Positions 1 through 11,485 of a DNA stretch of 64,000 nt are shown here, piece after piece. Both the position numbers and the translations under genes were made by a program. Location: the NCBI GenBank assembly GCA_009617715.1, contig VTFK01000518.1, positions 1 through 64,000 on the forward strand, written 5' to 3'. A model generated the notes under the pieces. That model was not told the DNA's origin. It worked only from the letters and a program-made list of their open reading frames with translations, and ran no database searches. The DNA is from Plectrocnemia conspersa. Its lineage: Eukaryota > Arthropoda > Insecta > Trichoptera > Polycentropodidae. Within the stretch, counting starts at the first letter, position 1; each line of letters opens with the position of its first letter.

Positions 1-3000
1 TCAGTAGCAGCAATATTTCTATCTTTTAATATTTTCATCAACTCAAAACTGGTAAAAATATATCAAAATAAATAGACTGACGTGCTTAGTCGCATCTTTT
101 GGTAATCTCCCTCTTGTCTCCCTTGATATAATTCAGCATTGTATCAATATCAAGTTTTTCCACAACACATTATCCATTGCTTAAATACAATGCTTAATGG
201 TTTTTCTTTTAAAACTTGTTTGAGATAATAAAAGCCATAATACCAAATCATTTGTTGATCGCTACTGATATTTTTGAAAAAAACTCCAGATTTCATAAAT
301 GTTTATTCATATTTTCAAGTAATGAACCAATTTAATATTTTTTCCGAAGATTGTCTATTGTATAATTCGGAATTGTCGTTGAAGTTAATCACTAAATATC
401 GGTTTGGTGCTAAACATTTACACACTGAATATATAGTATATCCTCGTCCTTGCAAACAAAGAGTAAGCAATAAAACCCTAATAACTTATTTAGGCAGTCC
501 TGCTAAAAATTTAAATCATGACCGTTATTTTGTGAAGCATACGTGATACTTTGTCTTACTATATATTTTATTATATATTCGTCAAATAACGCCTCAATTA
601 TTTGATTTTGCTTTTCCCTTTAGAAATTATAATTTTCCTATTATTCAAAATTTTATTATCTACCTCATTTTTTTTGAAAATTCTGATCTTCATTTTTTCC
701 AAACCGATTCAGATTTCTTCATTTTTAATTTAGCTGATTGCGTAACCAAGCACTGGCTTCTAGCTGATATAGTATTTCTGTAATTTTTAAATAATATACT
801 AAGATAGAAAATACATTAGTTTCTTTGTCTGTTGGAGCATCCACTTTATGACGTTTCGGTTACATTCAATACAATGAAAACACTATTACGTCTGCTCTGT
901 TAATGAAACTGTGTAATGTGAGGATCGAAAAGAAACACTATTTTGACACGCCTTATAATTACTTAAAATATTAATATAAAAATTAATACTCTCGCACACA
1001 ATTCATATAAATTAATATAATAAAGTATAAGTTATACTACACAATAGAATGTAATATATATATTTGTCGATTCTGATCACGAAAGTCGCTTAAACAATGC
1101 ACGTATAATATACATGTGCGTGTTTCATAGTAATATTCGAAGAAAACTGTCGCTCGTATATGGTTCGATGTTACCATTTATTGTTATTTATTATTGGAAA
1201 ATTATGGCTTTTCATAATGCTGTAATGTATTATAGTTGCCATATTGTGATCGCCAATAATAAAGGCATAGGGAAAATTGGATTGAAATGGAAGACAAAAA
1301 GAAGACGTATCAATGTACAATAAAACGAACGTTTTAATGAACATTTCTATTTGCGAAATATGCGATATATAACATTACATTGTAGTATTATACTAAACGT
1401 GACGTCTAGATTCAAACATATCTCTTTTACTTTATTTTAAATAAATTAAAAAAATGTTATACATTATTTATTAATATATTTTTTATGTATCATATGTATT
1501 ATATAAAATTTAATTCTGAATTTTTTACATTTGTATATATATATAATACATTTCGAAATATATATTAAATAAAATTATGTATAAAATGTTTTTTTATATT
1601 TTCTTTGTATGAACTTTTATTAAATAAATTCCATTGCTTTAATTTGATTTAAGCAATGCTAATCTTATATATGTCCATATTTTCAATACGTATTTTTATG
1701 ATATTTATAAAAAGTTGTATGATGACATCCCAATCACATTATTATAATTATTGCTAGCACTTTTATTTTTTTATATTAATTAATTCAGAAGCAGTGTATA
1801 ATTGTTTTAATTGTTCATTAATAATAACTAAAATTTAAGTTTTAATAATAACTAAAAAAATAATTCATGCCTTTTTTGTGTAAAATAAAAACATAATAAT
1901 GCATAAAATGCTTTTCTTGCACGATTTATTAAATTTAAAACCGGGAGTTAACGTGAAATCTACACCTATTGAAATCAATTACGTCAAATTTCTCACTCCA
2001 GATGATTGATTGATTCCAAATTTAAACGTGTTTTGAAAATATTTTAGTAGACAAAAACAAGTAGGAAACAAACACTAAGTTAGTCTGTGTAATTTTAATT
2101 TTTTCCGAACATATAACAAATGTTTGAGTTTGCCAGAGTTCCGTAGGAAATACATAAAGTAAACAAAGACATATTGCTGAGTGTAAATTGTAGTTGTTAG
2201 AATTTGTTTGAATGTCGTGCCTCCATTGTGCTTCATATTGATTATAAAAGCTATATGAATAATATCAATGTCATTAAGTGTGAATTTTTAAGTTTAAGTT
2301 TTAGGTAAAATTTTTTGCTGTTAAAAAAAATCTTGAAAAGAGCTTATTAAAAAAATCAACAACCATTTTGCGACTGTCGTCATCACTAAAAAATATGTGA
2401 TTTCACCGGTTAGTTCGCGGAAAATACGAAATTTAAAATGTAGGTTTGGTACTAATGTTTGTTCCTGTTAAAGTATTGTTAATAATAAAATAAGATACAT
2501 CAGTTGACAATTAAAGATAATGTTAACTTGAGACCAATTATATGCTTATTTTTCTTATTTTTATTCACATAAATTGTGTCGAATATAATAAAACAAAAAG
2601 TTTTTTATAAAAGCATGTCATAAAAATGATAAAAAAAACTTTTATCGAAAACAAATATTGTCTATATTTAATATCTGTGTTTTTGTATGACTGATCTTTT
2701 CATTTTGATATTTTTAATATAGAGCTAAATCGTATATTAGTGACAACACTTCGTTACATAACGTAGTAGTTTTCCATACATTTAAATCGACAAACGTTAA
2801 ACGCGAGTGTGGTTCAAATTGTAACCGCACGCCATTGAAGTAAAAAAAGTAACATTATAAACGTCAATCGAATCGATCACGGCAAATATCGATTTTCCTA
2901 ACGAGTTAAAAAAAATCAGTTTTCTTCGCACGTAAAATGGCTTAGCTTATCGCAGGTGAAAATCTCTGAAAACCCAGAGGTTCAAAAGCATACATAAAAT

Positions 3001-3290
3001 ATATATATTTGGGCAATTGAGCAATAAATATTCAAGATGTATGGGGGGTCACACGTCGGTTATGGTCGCCAAAAATCTTTTTATTTATGAGCTTTCACTT
3101 TATTTACGAGTTTGATTTTCATGAATATTTTTTTTATAATAATAGTAATAAAATTTATCATACCGTTTACGTGGGTTGAATATGGACATCAGACCGCAGA
3201 TCAAACTCCATGATTTTCTCACTAAATATTCATTTGAAATATGGGGGGAGGTTTAATTGTTGTTTGGTTGTTTGTTGAAAACTTTGGGCA
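1..3290. other. AT-rich gene-free stretch
   Basis: No coding signal, RNA gene or terminal repeats could be recognised. Open frames are short and AT-biased, without family resemblance or convincing splice sites. A 90-residue frame near 274-546 has no ATG and no recognisable motif. Confidence 0.5.
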
Positions 3291-3293
3291 AAG

Positions 3294-3580
3294 TTGCAGT
3301 TAATTGGTCACTGTGATGGAGCACACTGGCAGTTGCAAAGTAAACAGCGAAACGATATTCAAACAAAGCGCGGCAAGTGTCCGTTTGAGAGATTGTTGTG
3401 TTGGTGGATGCGCAGGTCAGTGGTCACAGATATCGTAGAGACAGATGCTACGCCCCCGTGCGACCGTAGACCCGCGGCCAACAGCGCTCGACTACTGTGT
3501 GCTACGGGCTACGGCAGCGGAGTTCCCTCGACTGGCAGGGGTAGCGAACGCACGGACGCAGACATTACTGTTTGTACGGA
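3294..3580. other. GC-richer island, function unknown
   Basis: A short block clearly richer in G+C and CpG than its surroundings, lying between long AT-rich stretches. One plus-strand frame stays open across it but shows no family motif and no clean splice sites. It could be a promoter, an untranslated first exon, a regulatory element or an old insertion; none can be preferred. Confidence 0.3.
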
Positions 3581-4357
3581 AATATCTTTATTTTATATTA
3601 TAGTACCTATCCATACCCGTTGTATGCTATAAAAATACATACATAGATGTAAGGCGATTCTTCAGAAAGAGTAGACAAATAATATCTTGGATAACGTCAA
3701 ATTAATTAATATTTTTAAACCACATTATTAAAAAACAATTTATAGAATTTTAAAAAATAGTTCGGATACTTGCTCCAGTCTAGGGGAGAGTTTAAAATGT
3801 TTATTAAGTTTTAAGGTAGTTCCTTAAATGTACACCCAAATTTATTTAAATAGATAAAAATATGTAGGATTGTGTTTAAATTTTATATTAATAGTAATAC
3901 TTAATTTTATCGATGCTTTGAATATTTCTTATCAGCGCTTATATATATTGTTTTAATTTTACCACTAATTTTATTTTTAAAATGCTGTAAAATATAGAGT
4001 ACAACGTAGTACTTTAAATTCTTATTTTAAAACAAATACGTTATTTTCCTTTGACACATGATGTGTACATTTTTGTCAATCGCCCACTGTTTTGTAGCAT
4101 CAGCACTGCCACTAAATAAAATTATTCAAACAATATAACAACTTTAGTACTAATAATTTACCAAATTTTAAATGCTTTAAAATAATTACACAATTATAGA
4201 TTTTATATGTTCAGTGAAAGTATATTACCAGTGAATTTATATTTTCGCTATCATAAAAGGATTATATTTCTCAATATCAGTAAAGCTATATTTGTTAACA
4301 AACATGATCCGGTACGCATATTTTCACATGATCAGAGATTCACAATATCGTGACGTC

Positions 4358-4825
4358 ACGTCTAGGGTTCTCAATCTAATATTCTAATTATTTGTCTGAT
4401 TTTCAACTACACGAATATTCGAATAATGAATCAATTATTTGTAATATATTTGTTTATACTACCTCAAATAAAATTTGAAAAAAATTGTATACTTAAGCGA
4501 CATAAATAATCGTTTTACTCTCAGCATACCCGAGTGACTAGTGCGGCTCTAAAATCTATGATCCTTTATGCGCCTTTATTTTGATTCAAAATGCAAAACA
4601 ATGAAACGCTTCATCTTAAAAATAAATGATTTCAAATGTTTTTCAAAAGCATTTGTCAATATAATGCTTGTGGTGGTATTTACTATGACCGAAATCAAAG
4701 AATTTGTTCGCTAAAATAAACAAAATGTTGAAACGACTAACCCTTTATTGTCGTTTAACGCTTATCTCAAAAACGTGTGTGCGTCGCAAATTTCTGTGAA
4801 GTTATAAGATATGTGTATTTGTTGT
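4358..4825 (+). repeat. Left arm of a diverged inverted repeat pair
   Basis: The segment matches the reverse complement of 11030-11485 across several collinear blocks, for example CTGATTTTCAACTACA, TTTATGCGCCTTTATTTTG and CTATGACCGAAAT, with small gaps between them. The arms are old, roughly 70-75 percent alike by eye. Either they are two inverted copies of an ancient dispersed element, or terminal repeats of a large element of about 7 kb. Confidence 0.6.
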
Positions 4826-5358
4826 TTCAATCAGTTTAATAATTCGATCGCGGTTTATTTATTTATAGTTATTTAGTTTATATGCAAATCCGCACAAAAT
4901 AAATACCGATACGAATACAATCTTTATGTATAATATATAAAATTCGTTCTTTATGTATATAAAATTTGTTTATATATAATAAATTCGATAAAATTATATA
5001 TTTTAAATGTTTCATCAATTTCGCTGAAATTCATTTTAAAAATTATAGTGATTTGAAAACGCTGAAATGCCGTCCCTGATCATGGATATTTTCTGGAATA
5101 GACAAATTGTTATTTTTATTCATTTGCGTATAATAACCGTCACCTTAATAAATTTGTTCTTGACTACCATGAATACTTACTTTCGTATTTTTTCGTCCAA
5201 GCTGCTCGCAGGGAACATATTAAAGGGTTGACTCACTAATTTCGAAATACAATCACTTATTTCAAATAGATACCAATATCAGTTATTCTGAACTGCGCTT
5301 CGACAACTAATTAATATCTGTATATTGGTATATATAATTATTTACTCAAAAAATACAT
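4826..5358. other. AT-rich stretch, nothing recognised
   Basis: AT-rich sequence between the left inverted arm and the G/C-run element. No gene or repeat was recognised. Confidence 0.5.
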
Positions 5359-5478
5359 AGGTTCTAGGACACTAACCCCTGGACATATACCCCCCGGACA
5401 ATAACCCCCCGTCAAAACCCCCCTGGACATTTACCCCCCGTGCAAATAACCCCCCTGACAATTAACCCCTGCCACGTA
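5359..5478 (+). repeat. Left terminal inverted repeat, C-run array
   Basis: Seven C-runs separated by 8-12 base spacers. The block reading TGGACATATACCCCCCGGAC recurs, reverse-complemented, in the right arm. Confidence 0.7.
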
Positions 5479-5572
5479 ATAAAATAATACAGATATTACT
5501 TAACATGTTTCGTGACGCTCTATTATACTTAATGAAACATATAATAACGCCATTGTATTATACATTATATGT

Positions 5573-5580
5573 ATCTAGCC
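5573..5580 (+). repeat. 8-bp target-site duplication, left copy
   Basis: ATCTAGCC directly precedes the hAT element, and the same octamer directly follows it at 6725-6732. An exact 8-bp duplication is the hallmark of hAT insertion. Confidence 0.9.
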
Positions 5581-5734
5581 CAGGGCTTCTTAAACTTTTT
5601 TCATTCACGACCCCATTTATGACTGTGAGTTTCTTCGCGACCCCAGATAAATATAAAATAAATATTTTGTGCTGATTTATTGATTAGGTAACAATATACA
5701 TACATATGATAATATATAGTTTTAGAATGAGACA

Positions 5735-5918
5735 GATGTGCTTGTTTTTTAATGCATAACAAATTAAATTCTGGTGCAATATTTGATACTGCTGGACGTA
5801 AAATTTCTTTAACATTTTTTAGCGATGAACGGTATTGGGATTTAATATGTGTTAAAGCTGAAAAAGTAATTTCACATAAATATGTGGTGTTGAATCGTAG
5901 AAGAACACTTAATGCCAT
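5735..5918 (-). pseudogene. hAT transposase C-terminal fragment (ZBED5-like)
   Basis: The minus-strand frame reads CEITFSALTHIKSQYRSSLK, followed by a segment ending in KKQAHLSH. This is the typical C-terminal dimerisation region of ZBED5-like hAT proteins (FSALTxIKSKYRS..., ending near QAHxSH). It belongs to the same element as 6207-6524. Confidence 0.75.
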
Positions 5919-6206
5919 ATTAAAGATTGTGGGAAATTCAGTTCCGATCCAGAATCAGTCAATTCAGTCAAGGGCTTTTTTTGAAAATCTAGTTTTAAGT
6001 TTGAGTCACTCGAAAGCTCAACAAATTCCTTTTAAGCTTTATATGGCAGCTGATCAATCTCACTTAAGCCAATCAAAAAAAGTTTTACAATGATTTTTCT
6101 CCATTATAAATTGTCGATACTGGAAAACATTTCGAACGAATCCTTTTTTTATTATTATACCTTTTTCAATTTTATCATTCGAAGTAAATATATCGCAATT
6201 GTTTTC

Positions 6207-6524
6207 TTAAAGAGACAAGTTGAAATCATTTAATTTCTTAAAAGTATCTGACAGATATCGTAGCTTGGATAGCCATAGGTCATTTTGAAAAAAATAAGCA
6301 AGATCACATTTTTGTTCAGTTAAAAATATTTCGATTTCATCCTTTAAAAACAATAATTTTCTTAAACTTAGACCTTTTGATATCCATCTTACTTCTGCAG
6401 GTAATAATAAATTTGTATAGTGGCAATCTGTATCCTTACAGAGATTTGAAAATAAGCTGCTGTTAAGGCCATGGCTCTTAATAATTTTTTTAATCTTAAC
6501 AGCATCCTGAAGCACGTCGTTCAA
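6207..6524 (-). pseudogene. hAT transposase fragment (ZBED5-like, central part)
   Basis: A minus-strand open stretch of about 105 residues resembles the central region of ZBED5/SCAND3-type hAT transposases: a run of Cys and His (LCKDTDCHYTNLL), then the hallmark VRWISKG and a leucine-rich segment. A second fragment, the C-terminal dimerisation part, follows further 3' at 5735-5918. Stops and frame changes between them show decay. Confidence 0.75.
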
Positions 6525-6724
6525 TTCTGGTGCTAATTTTTTTGCTGCAAAAACTTACTGATGAATAAAGCAGTGAGTAAAAGCTATATGATCATAATGA
6601 GTAGCTTGAAAAAACATTTAATTAAATTTTATGTATTTAAATATTTTACATTAAAATCTCGCGACCCCAAGATTTCGCTATGCGACCCCATTTAGGGTCG
6701 CGACCCATAGCTTAAGAAGCCTTG

Positions 6725-6732
6725 ATCTAGCC
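6725..6732 (+). repeat. 8-bp target-site duplication, right copy
   Basis: ATCTAGCC, identical to 5573-5580. Confidence 0.9.
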
Positions 6733-6999
6733 CAAAGAGAGTCAAATAATATATTTTTATTTTTTTAAAGTCACAATCTTTATTTCCAGCTTAAATTACA
6801 ATTTATATATAGATATATAATTAATTATTATCTCTCTCTTTCGTAAATATGTTAGTTTTATTGCTATTTTAAAGATTCTGTATTTTGCTGAGTGAAATAA
6901 ATTAGTATTGATACTGCCCATTCGTATTAAACACTATTTTATTAAAATAATTACCATTTATTATAAATAGTAACAACTTAAATACAATACTTATATTTA

Positions 7000-7128
7000 T
7001 ACGTGGCGGGGGTTAATTGTCAGGGGGGTTATTGGCACGGGGGGTTATTTGCTCGGGGGTAATTTGTACGGGGGGTTTTGACGGGGAGTTATTGTCCGGG
7101 GGGTATATGTCCAGGGGGTTTTTGACCT
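7000..7128 (-). repeat. Right terminal inverted repeat, G-run array
   Basis: Eight G-runs, inverted relative to 5359-5478, with one spacer-run unit more than the left arm. Dense G-runs on one strand could in principle form quadruplexes, although the spacers are long (about 10 bases). Confidence 0.7.
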
Positions 7129-7230
7129 GATACACATTAGCACTCGTGTAAAAATGTTCCATTAAAAAATAAAGAAACTAAATACATTTTTTTTTTTTAA
7201 CATTTATATTTAGTAATATAAACACGTATG

Positions 7231-7677
7231 TTATGTGTTATACATGAATGAATGTGAGTTAATATGTGTATGAAATATGTACATATATACATATACTGTA
7301 TGTGAATATATTATGTACATATACCATTTTGACGCATTGGAGTATTCTGTAAGGTCGTAGTGATCCAATTTATCATAAATAAATAAATATGTGGATAGAT
7401 TTTTTTCCACATAATAAATGCAACGTCGTCCCGCGTTTACGACCCCTGCTCTACGCTGTGTAGTAAAGGAGCGTTCGCGAACGATCCGAGCGCAAGCGAG
7501 ACGGAAGGGATCGCCGGGGTTGGAACAACCCACATACGCCGCGTCGACCAAGAAGACCTCGCCTCTGGCATTATCCACGCCAATCGATCTCATTATACAC
7601 CTGTACAACAACAACACACCTGAATCATCGGGCGCCGTGTAGGTCGCGACCGCGGATGCGGAGCGAATCTCTTTCAA
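7231..7677 (-). other. GC-rich block with an open frame on each strand
   Basis: The part at 7420-7680 is markedly GC- and CpG-rich against the AT-rich surroundings. The minus strand is open for 148 codons without an ATG at its start; its first 85 residues have a protein-like composition and the remainder is AT-rich tail. The plus strand is open from an ATG at 7418 to 7642 (74 residues). No family was recognised on either strand. It may be a lone exon, an old insertion or a regulatory island. Confidence 0.25.
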
Positions 7678-7699
7678 ACTAACTTTTCAACTCTTTTGA

Positions 7700-9160
7700 T
7701 TCGACGAGTTATTCCACTCAGATGAATCTTGGATGGCGGTATTTGATACCTGAGACTGGTTTATTTCAGAGCTATGGTTCTGTAATAAAACATGAGAAGC
7801 CGAAGTGACGTTATCCATAATTTACTTTGACAGTTTTTAACTATCATAGCAGTATTTTTAGATTTCAACTGTAAAACTGCAATTTTAGAATAAAATTTTA
7901 TTATTAATATTATTATTTACACCAGTGCTTTCTTAGCAAAAGATTCTGCAAGGAAGCTGAGAAAAAATGACAATATGTATAAATTATTAATTTTGTAATA
8001 GGTTGTATTTTACACCTACGACTATGGATGGTTCTTAAAAATAATTATATAGCTTAAAAAGGAATTTTGCCTCTTTCTTCGTGACAAAAACCGTAATCTT
8101 TCTTTCCACTTAAGCGATGAAAAATAGATGTGTTTTGTAACATATTTAGCGGATTTTTTTGACAGAGTAAATGAATTTAATATGTATTTTCAAGAGAAAA
8201 ACTTTTATTCTGAATAATCAACTTCAAGCTTTCAAATAAAAGTTTTTTGTGGTTAATATATAATATATAAAATTCAAGATTGTACAATGTCTATATGACT
8301 TGTTTACCAATCACAACATTTCTTAAATCCTTAAAATAGCATATTACATGGGTAGCTTAATAATAATTTATTAATTTTCACGATTAATTAAATAATTCCT
8401 TTCAAATTGAATTTGTTAGCATAATTTTGGTTGAAGAGACAGCGTTATCTAGTAAAAGTAATTACATATAATATCAATTAAAAAATTAAACCTATTAATA
8501 ATTATTTAAGACACTGGGTTTTTGTCATGTGGCTTTTTTCATTTCACATGCAATTACATTTCTCCCGTTTAATTGTTTTTGTAAGCTGCAATTGTAAAAT
8601 AAAATTAATTCTTTATAAGCAAAAGTTAATTTAATGATTTGAAGCTTACAGGTCTTACGTAATCTCTTAGATAGTAGATCTTCAGTTGATTCGATAGTAG
8701 AGTTTTTAATTTTTCATAGTTTTTAACTATTCGAATATTAAATAAAAAATAGATGAAGTACTCGAATTATCAAATATATTCGTGATTTTTTTTCTCGCTC
8801 GCAAAAAAATAATTCATTGACAGTAATATTGGTTAAAAAAATATTTTAACCTTACCATTAATTACTTTCATAATCGTTACCCTTTTTAAATTTTTTAAAG
8901 TATGCATAATACAATTCTGTGCGAATTATTAATCAGTGAATGCGTCAAAAGGAAAATGTTTAATTTATTACTACGTACCTTTTTATCAGGGACGTCATTT
9001 CAACTTTTTTAAATCACCAGAATTAAGCAGCTGCGAATAAATTAATTCAGCAAAATTGCTGAAACATTTTTTGTTCTTACATCCCAGCGCCTTACTTTTT
9101 GAGTTCTCGCAGAAAATTATATGTCGCTAAGCATATTTTCAAACTACTGAAAAGTGCCGA
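7700..9160. other. AT-rich stretch, nothing recognised
   Basis: AT-rich sequence between the GC-rich block and the LINE-associated region. Nothing supportable was found. Confidence 0.5.
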
Positions 9161-9167
9161 GGTATAA

Positions 9168-9480
9168 CTACGTGTAATCCGTTACCTGCACCACTACCAT
9201 TACCGGTAAGAAAGCTCTACGAGTCCAACCCTTCGGGGGGGCACACAGTTTGTAACGTCCGGGTGAGTAATTCCCTATCCCCCGTAGTACTAAATATATA
9301 ATTGGATATATAATAGTTTTTCTTTCAAACATTAAAGGAGACGGGCTCTCATTGCTAGTGATAACACCATCCCCCAGGTCTACGAGGGGTGCATATGCCA
9401 CCTCAGTCACAACCTTTAGCCCCCGGATCCCCTGTAGGGGCCGGGACCTTTGAATTGCTTGCGTTATTTTTCTATGCTTT
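9168..9480 (-). other. GC-richer segment next to a LINE 3' end, unidentified
   Basis: The minus strand is open and protein-like here (for example APLVDLGDGVITSNESPSP), but no family was recognised. On the plus strand a local hairpin sits near 9420-9450 (CCGG..CCCC / GGGG..CCGG). It lies directly upstream of a plus-strand LINE 3' fragment and may be part of a transposon of unknown type. Confidence 0.25.
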
Positions 9481-9577
9481 GGCGCTCTACCTCAGATGGT
9501 CAGCCCGAGAGGTCCCTTCCTCTCAAGAGTTTGAGATTTAACCCGAGAGTTTAAGCCTTGCTCTCTTAAACTGATGT

Positions 9578-9935
9578 ATGGCGGGAGTATACAACTGTCG
9601 AATAATTCTAGTTTTAGGTTACGGAACATTTATAAAATCACGATTGTGTCCTCTTTTAATGCCCGTTAGGGCTAGAACGTTTGCACTTGCCGACTCGCCT
9701 ATAGTTGTTGCCATCCGGCTCCTTAATACATTGACATTTCACATTGATCTGTTTAATGTCAGCTACGAGGAGCTGGTCCAGTTCGTATCATTCATATATA
9801 TAAGTTCTTATAATATGTTTTGTATATAAAAATAATACAATGTATTGTTTTTTAATCATAGTGCCGCATTGGGTTATACTTTGGCACAATGATCTTAATT
9901 TAATTTAAATAAATAAATACAATAAATTTAAAATG
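9578..9935 (+). mobile_element. LINE 3' end fragment (reverse transcriptase C-terminus and 3' UTR)
   Basis: The plus-strand frame around 9660-9790 reads VRARTFALADSPIVVAIRLL followed by NTLTFHIDLFNVSYEELVQF. This parallels the C-terminal residues of the larger LINE piece at 10152-10975 (RTGALANSSLAKAIYLLN, then IDIFSCTYGVLVQF). A 3' stem-loop (9861-9887) and a tail of TAAATAAATA follow. It is 5'-truncated. Confidence 0.75.
9861..9887 (+). repeat. LINE 3' stem-loop (plus-strand copy)
   Basis: Stem GTGCC / GGCAC with GCATTGGG immediately after the 5' stem strand. It occupies the same place as 10053-10086 (LINE, minus) and 49382-49415 (SINE, minus) and carries different but still complementary stem bases. 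Confidence 0.65.
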
Positions 9936-10052
9936 CTTAATAACAATTTAATTGAAAAATATATGATATAATTATTTCATTAAACGAATTGCTCATGCAT
10001 TACGGTTGGCCAGAACATTTATTTATTTATTTATTTATTAAAATTATAACCA

Positions 10053-10086
10053 TCGTGACCTGACAGGCAAACCCAATGCGTCACGA
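10053..10086 (-). repeat. LINE 3' stem-loop (minus-strand copy)
   Basis: On the minus strand TCGTGAC pairs with GTCACGA around a 20-base loop starting GCATTGGG. It lies just before the TTTA-type tail of the LINE at 10020-10975. Confidence 0.7.
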
Positions 10087-10151
10087 TAGTCAAAAGTACT
10101 AATACATCATAATACATACAAATATAAACAAGACAAAACAACAGACACAAA

Positions 10152-10975
10152 TCACCTCAACAGGTGTGCATTGTCCCATACGAACTGAACCAAAACTCCA
10201 TATGTGCAAGAGAAAATGTCAATATTACTATGGACAGAATTGAGCAGATAAATAGCCTTGGCCAGAGAAGAGTTGGCAAGTGCTCCAGTTCTAGACTTAA
10301 CAGGCAAGAATAGTGGACGCGACCGAGAACTATAACCACCTTCAGGAGCCCACATTTGAAGCTGCTCGAGCACTGAAGGATTGTCTACGATGCCCTTGAG
10401 CAATTTCCAAAAGTGTTTAATTACATAAACACTTCTGCGAGTCGACAAAGAAACGTATCCCAGGGCTCCCAAAATAAAAGCACTGGGAAACAAGAACGGA
10501 TAATACCCGTATTCCTTCAAGTATAAATATCGAAGAAATTTACGTTGTACTTTTTCCAACTTCAATTCATTACATTGATTCATTACGCCTGGGATCCAAA
10601 TGATGGAGCTAGTTTCTAGTATGCTGCGGACTAGAGTATCATAAAGAGTGCGCAATACTAGAGTATTCCTGAAGTAACACGCATTTCTCAAGATAAAACC
10701 GAGCATTTTTAAGGATTTGCTATGAGTCTCTGCAATGTGCTGGCTAAATTTCCAACGTTCTTCGAAAGTCACTCCTAAATCCTTAGTTGAAGAAAACCTT
10801 TCCAGAAAATATCCGCCTAGATGGTATGTATATTTTGCCGGTGTTAATGACCTTGAAAATGAAATTGTGTGACATTTCTTTACACTGAAAGGCAATTGGT
10901 TATAGCAAGCCCATTTCCATATAGAGTTGAACACCTTATATAAAACTCTCTGCAACAAATTATTTTCCGAAGTTT
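10152..10975 (-). pseudogene. LINE reverse transcriptase, C-terminal part
   Basis: About 270 codons remain open up to a stop at 10152. The order matches the end of a non-LTR reverse transcriptase: a palm/thumb stretch with CHTISFSRS and STKDLGVTF, then the thumb with LYDTLVRSILETSSIIW and LEKVQRKFLRYLY, then the C-terminal domain ending FVWDNAHLLR. The catalytic YxDD box lies upstream of the truncation and is absent, so no activity is expected. The unbroken frame suggests a fairly recent insertion. Confidence 0.85.
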
Positions 10976-11029
10976 TGCCTTACACAAATGCGCTAACAAT
11001 TCGTTTTATAGTACAAAGTATGCATTTTA

Positions 11030-11485
11030 ATGCACGTATCTCTTAAAATAATTCCCTTTCAAATCACACACATAATGTTGGAAGCGAATTTAATACACAT
11101 ACATAAATATCAGATCAGTATAGTTTTCATCGTGTTGTTTTGTTCATCGAACAAATTTTGCAAATTTCGGTCATAGTAGACACCGCTGATAAACATTCCA
11201 TGCAAAAAAAAATTTGAAAGCGTAAAAGCATTTTTTTGTTCAGAATAAACGTCTCACTGTCTCACATTTCGAACCAAAATAAAGGCGCATAAATGACATA
11301 TATTGAGAGAAACAACGACTACCTATGTTGCACAAATTCACAATTTTTTTTATTTCAAAATTTGTCATATTTCATTTGAGACAGTATAAACGAATATTCG
11401 ATTATTTATATATGTAGTTGAAAATCAGGCAGATAATTCGGATCATAAAAAAATTTAATATTCGATTGAAAGGTTCTTCTAGAAG
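11030..11485 (-). repeat. Right arm of a diverged inverted repeat pair
   Basis: Reverse complement of 4358-4825 in several collinear blocks. It abuts the 5' end of the truncated LINE. Confidence 0.6.

Larger units (their letters stand above)
5581..6724 (-). mobile_element. Non-autonomous hAT transposon (ZBED5-like), 1144 bp
   Basis: The ends are inverted (CAGGGCTTCTTAAAC at the left; the right end reads back as CAAGGCTTCTTAAGC), followed inward on both sides by repeats of GCGACCCC. An exact 8-bp duplication, ATCTAGCC, flanks it. Inside, on the minus strand, are two stretches of a ZBED5-type hAT transposase. The 5' part with the BED finger and much of the catalytic core is missing and the frame is broken, so the copy cannot encode an active enzyme. 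It interrupts the G/C-run element. Confidence 0.88.
5359..7128. mobile_element. MITE-like element with long TIRs made of C/G-run subrepeats
   Basis: The left end (5359-5478) and right end (7000-7128) are inverted copies of about 120-130 bp. Each consists of runs of four to six C (left) or G (right) spaced about 15-18 bases apart with similar spacers such as GGACAATAA. The left arm has seven runs and the right arm eight. Both arms end inward at a CACGTA-like boundary. Removing the hAT insertion (5581-6724 plus one target copy) leaves about 620 bp with no coding capacity, so this looks non-autonomous. The superfamily and target duplication could not be settled. Confidence 0.65.
10020..10975 (-). 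mobile_element. 5'-truncated non-LTR retrotransposon (LINE)
   Basis: Minus-strand insertion comprising the C-terminal third of a reverse-transcriptase ORF, a 3' UTR with a stem-loop, and a TTTA-type simple tail (10021-10040). The tail type and 3' stem-loop suggest a LINE whose enzyme recognises its own RNA end rather than plain poly(A). The clade (R1, I, jockey or other) was not determined. The 5' portion, with the endonuclease and YADD motif, is missing. Confidence 0.85.
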
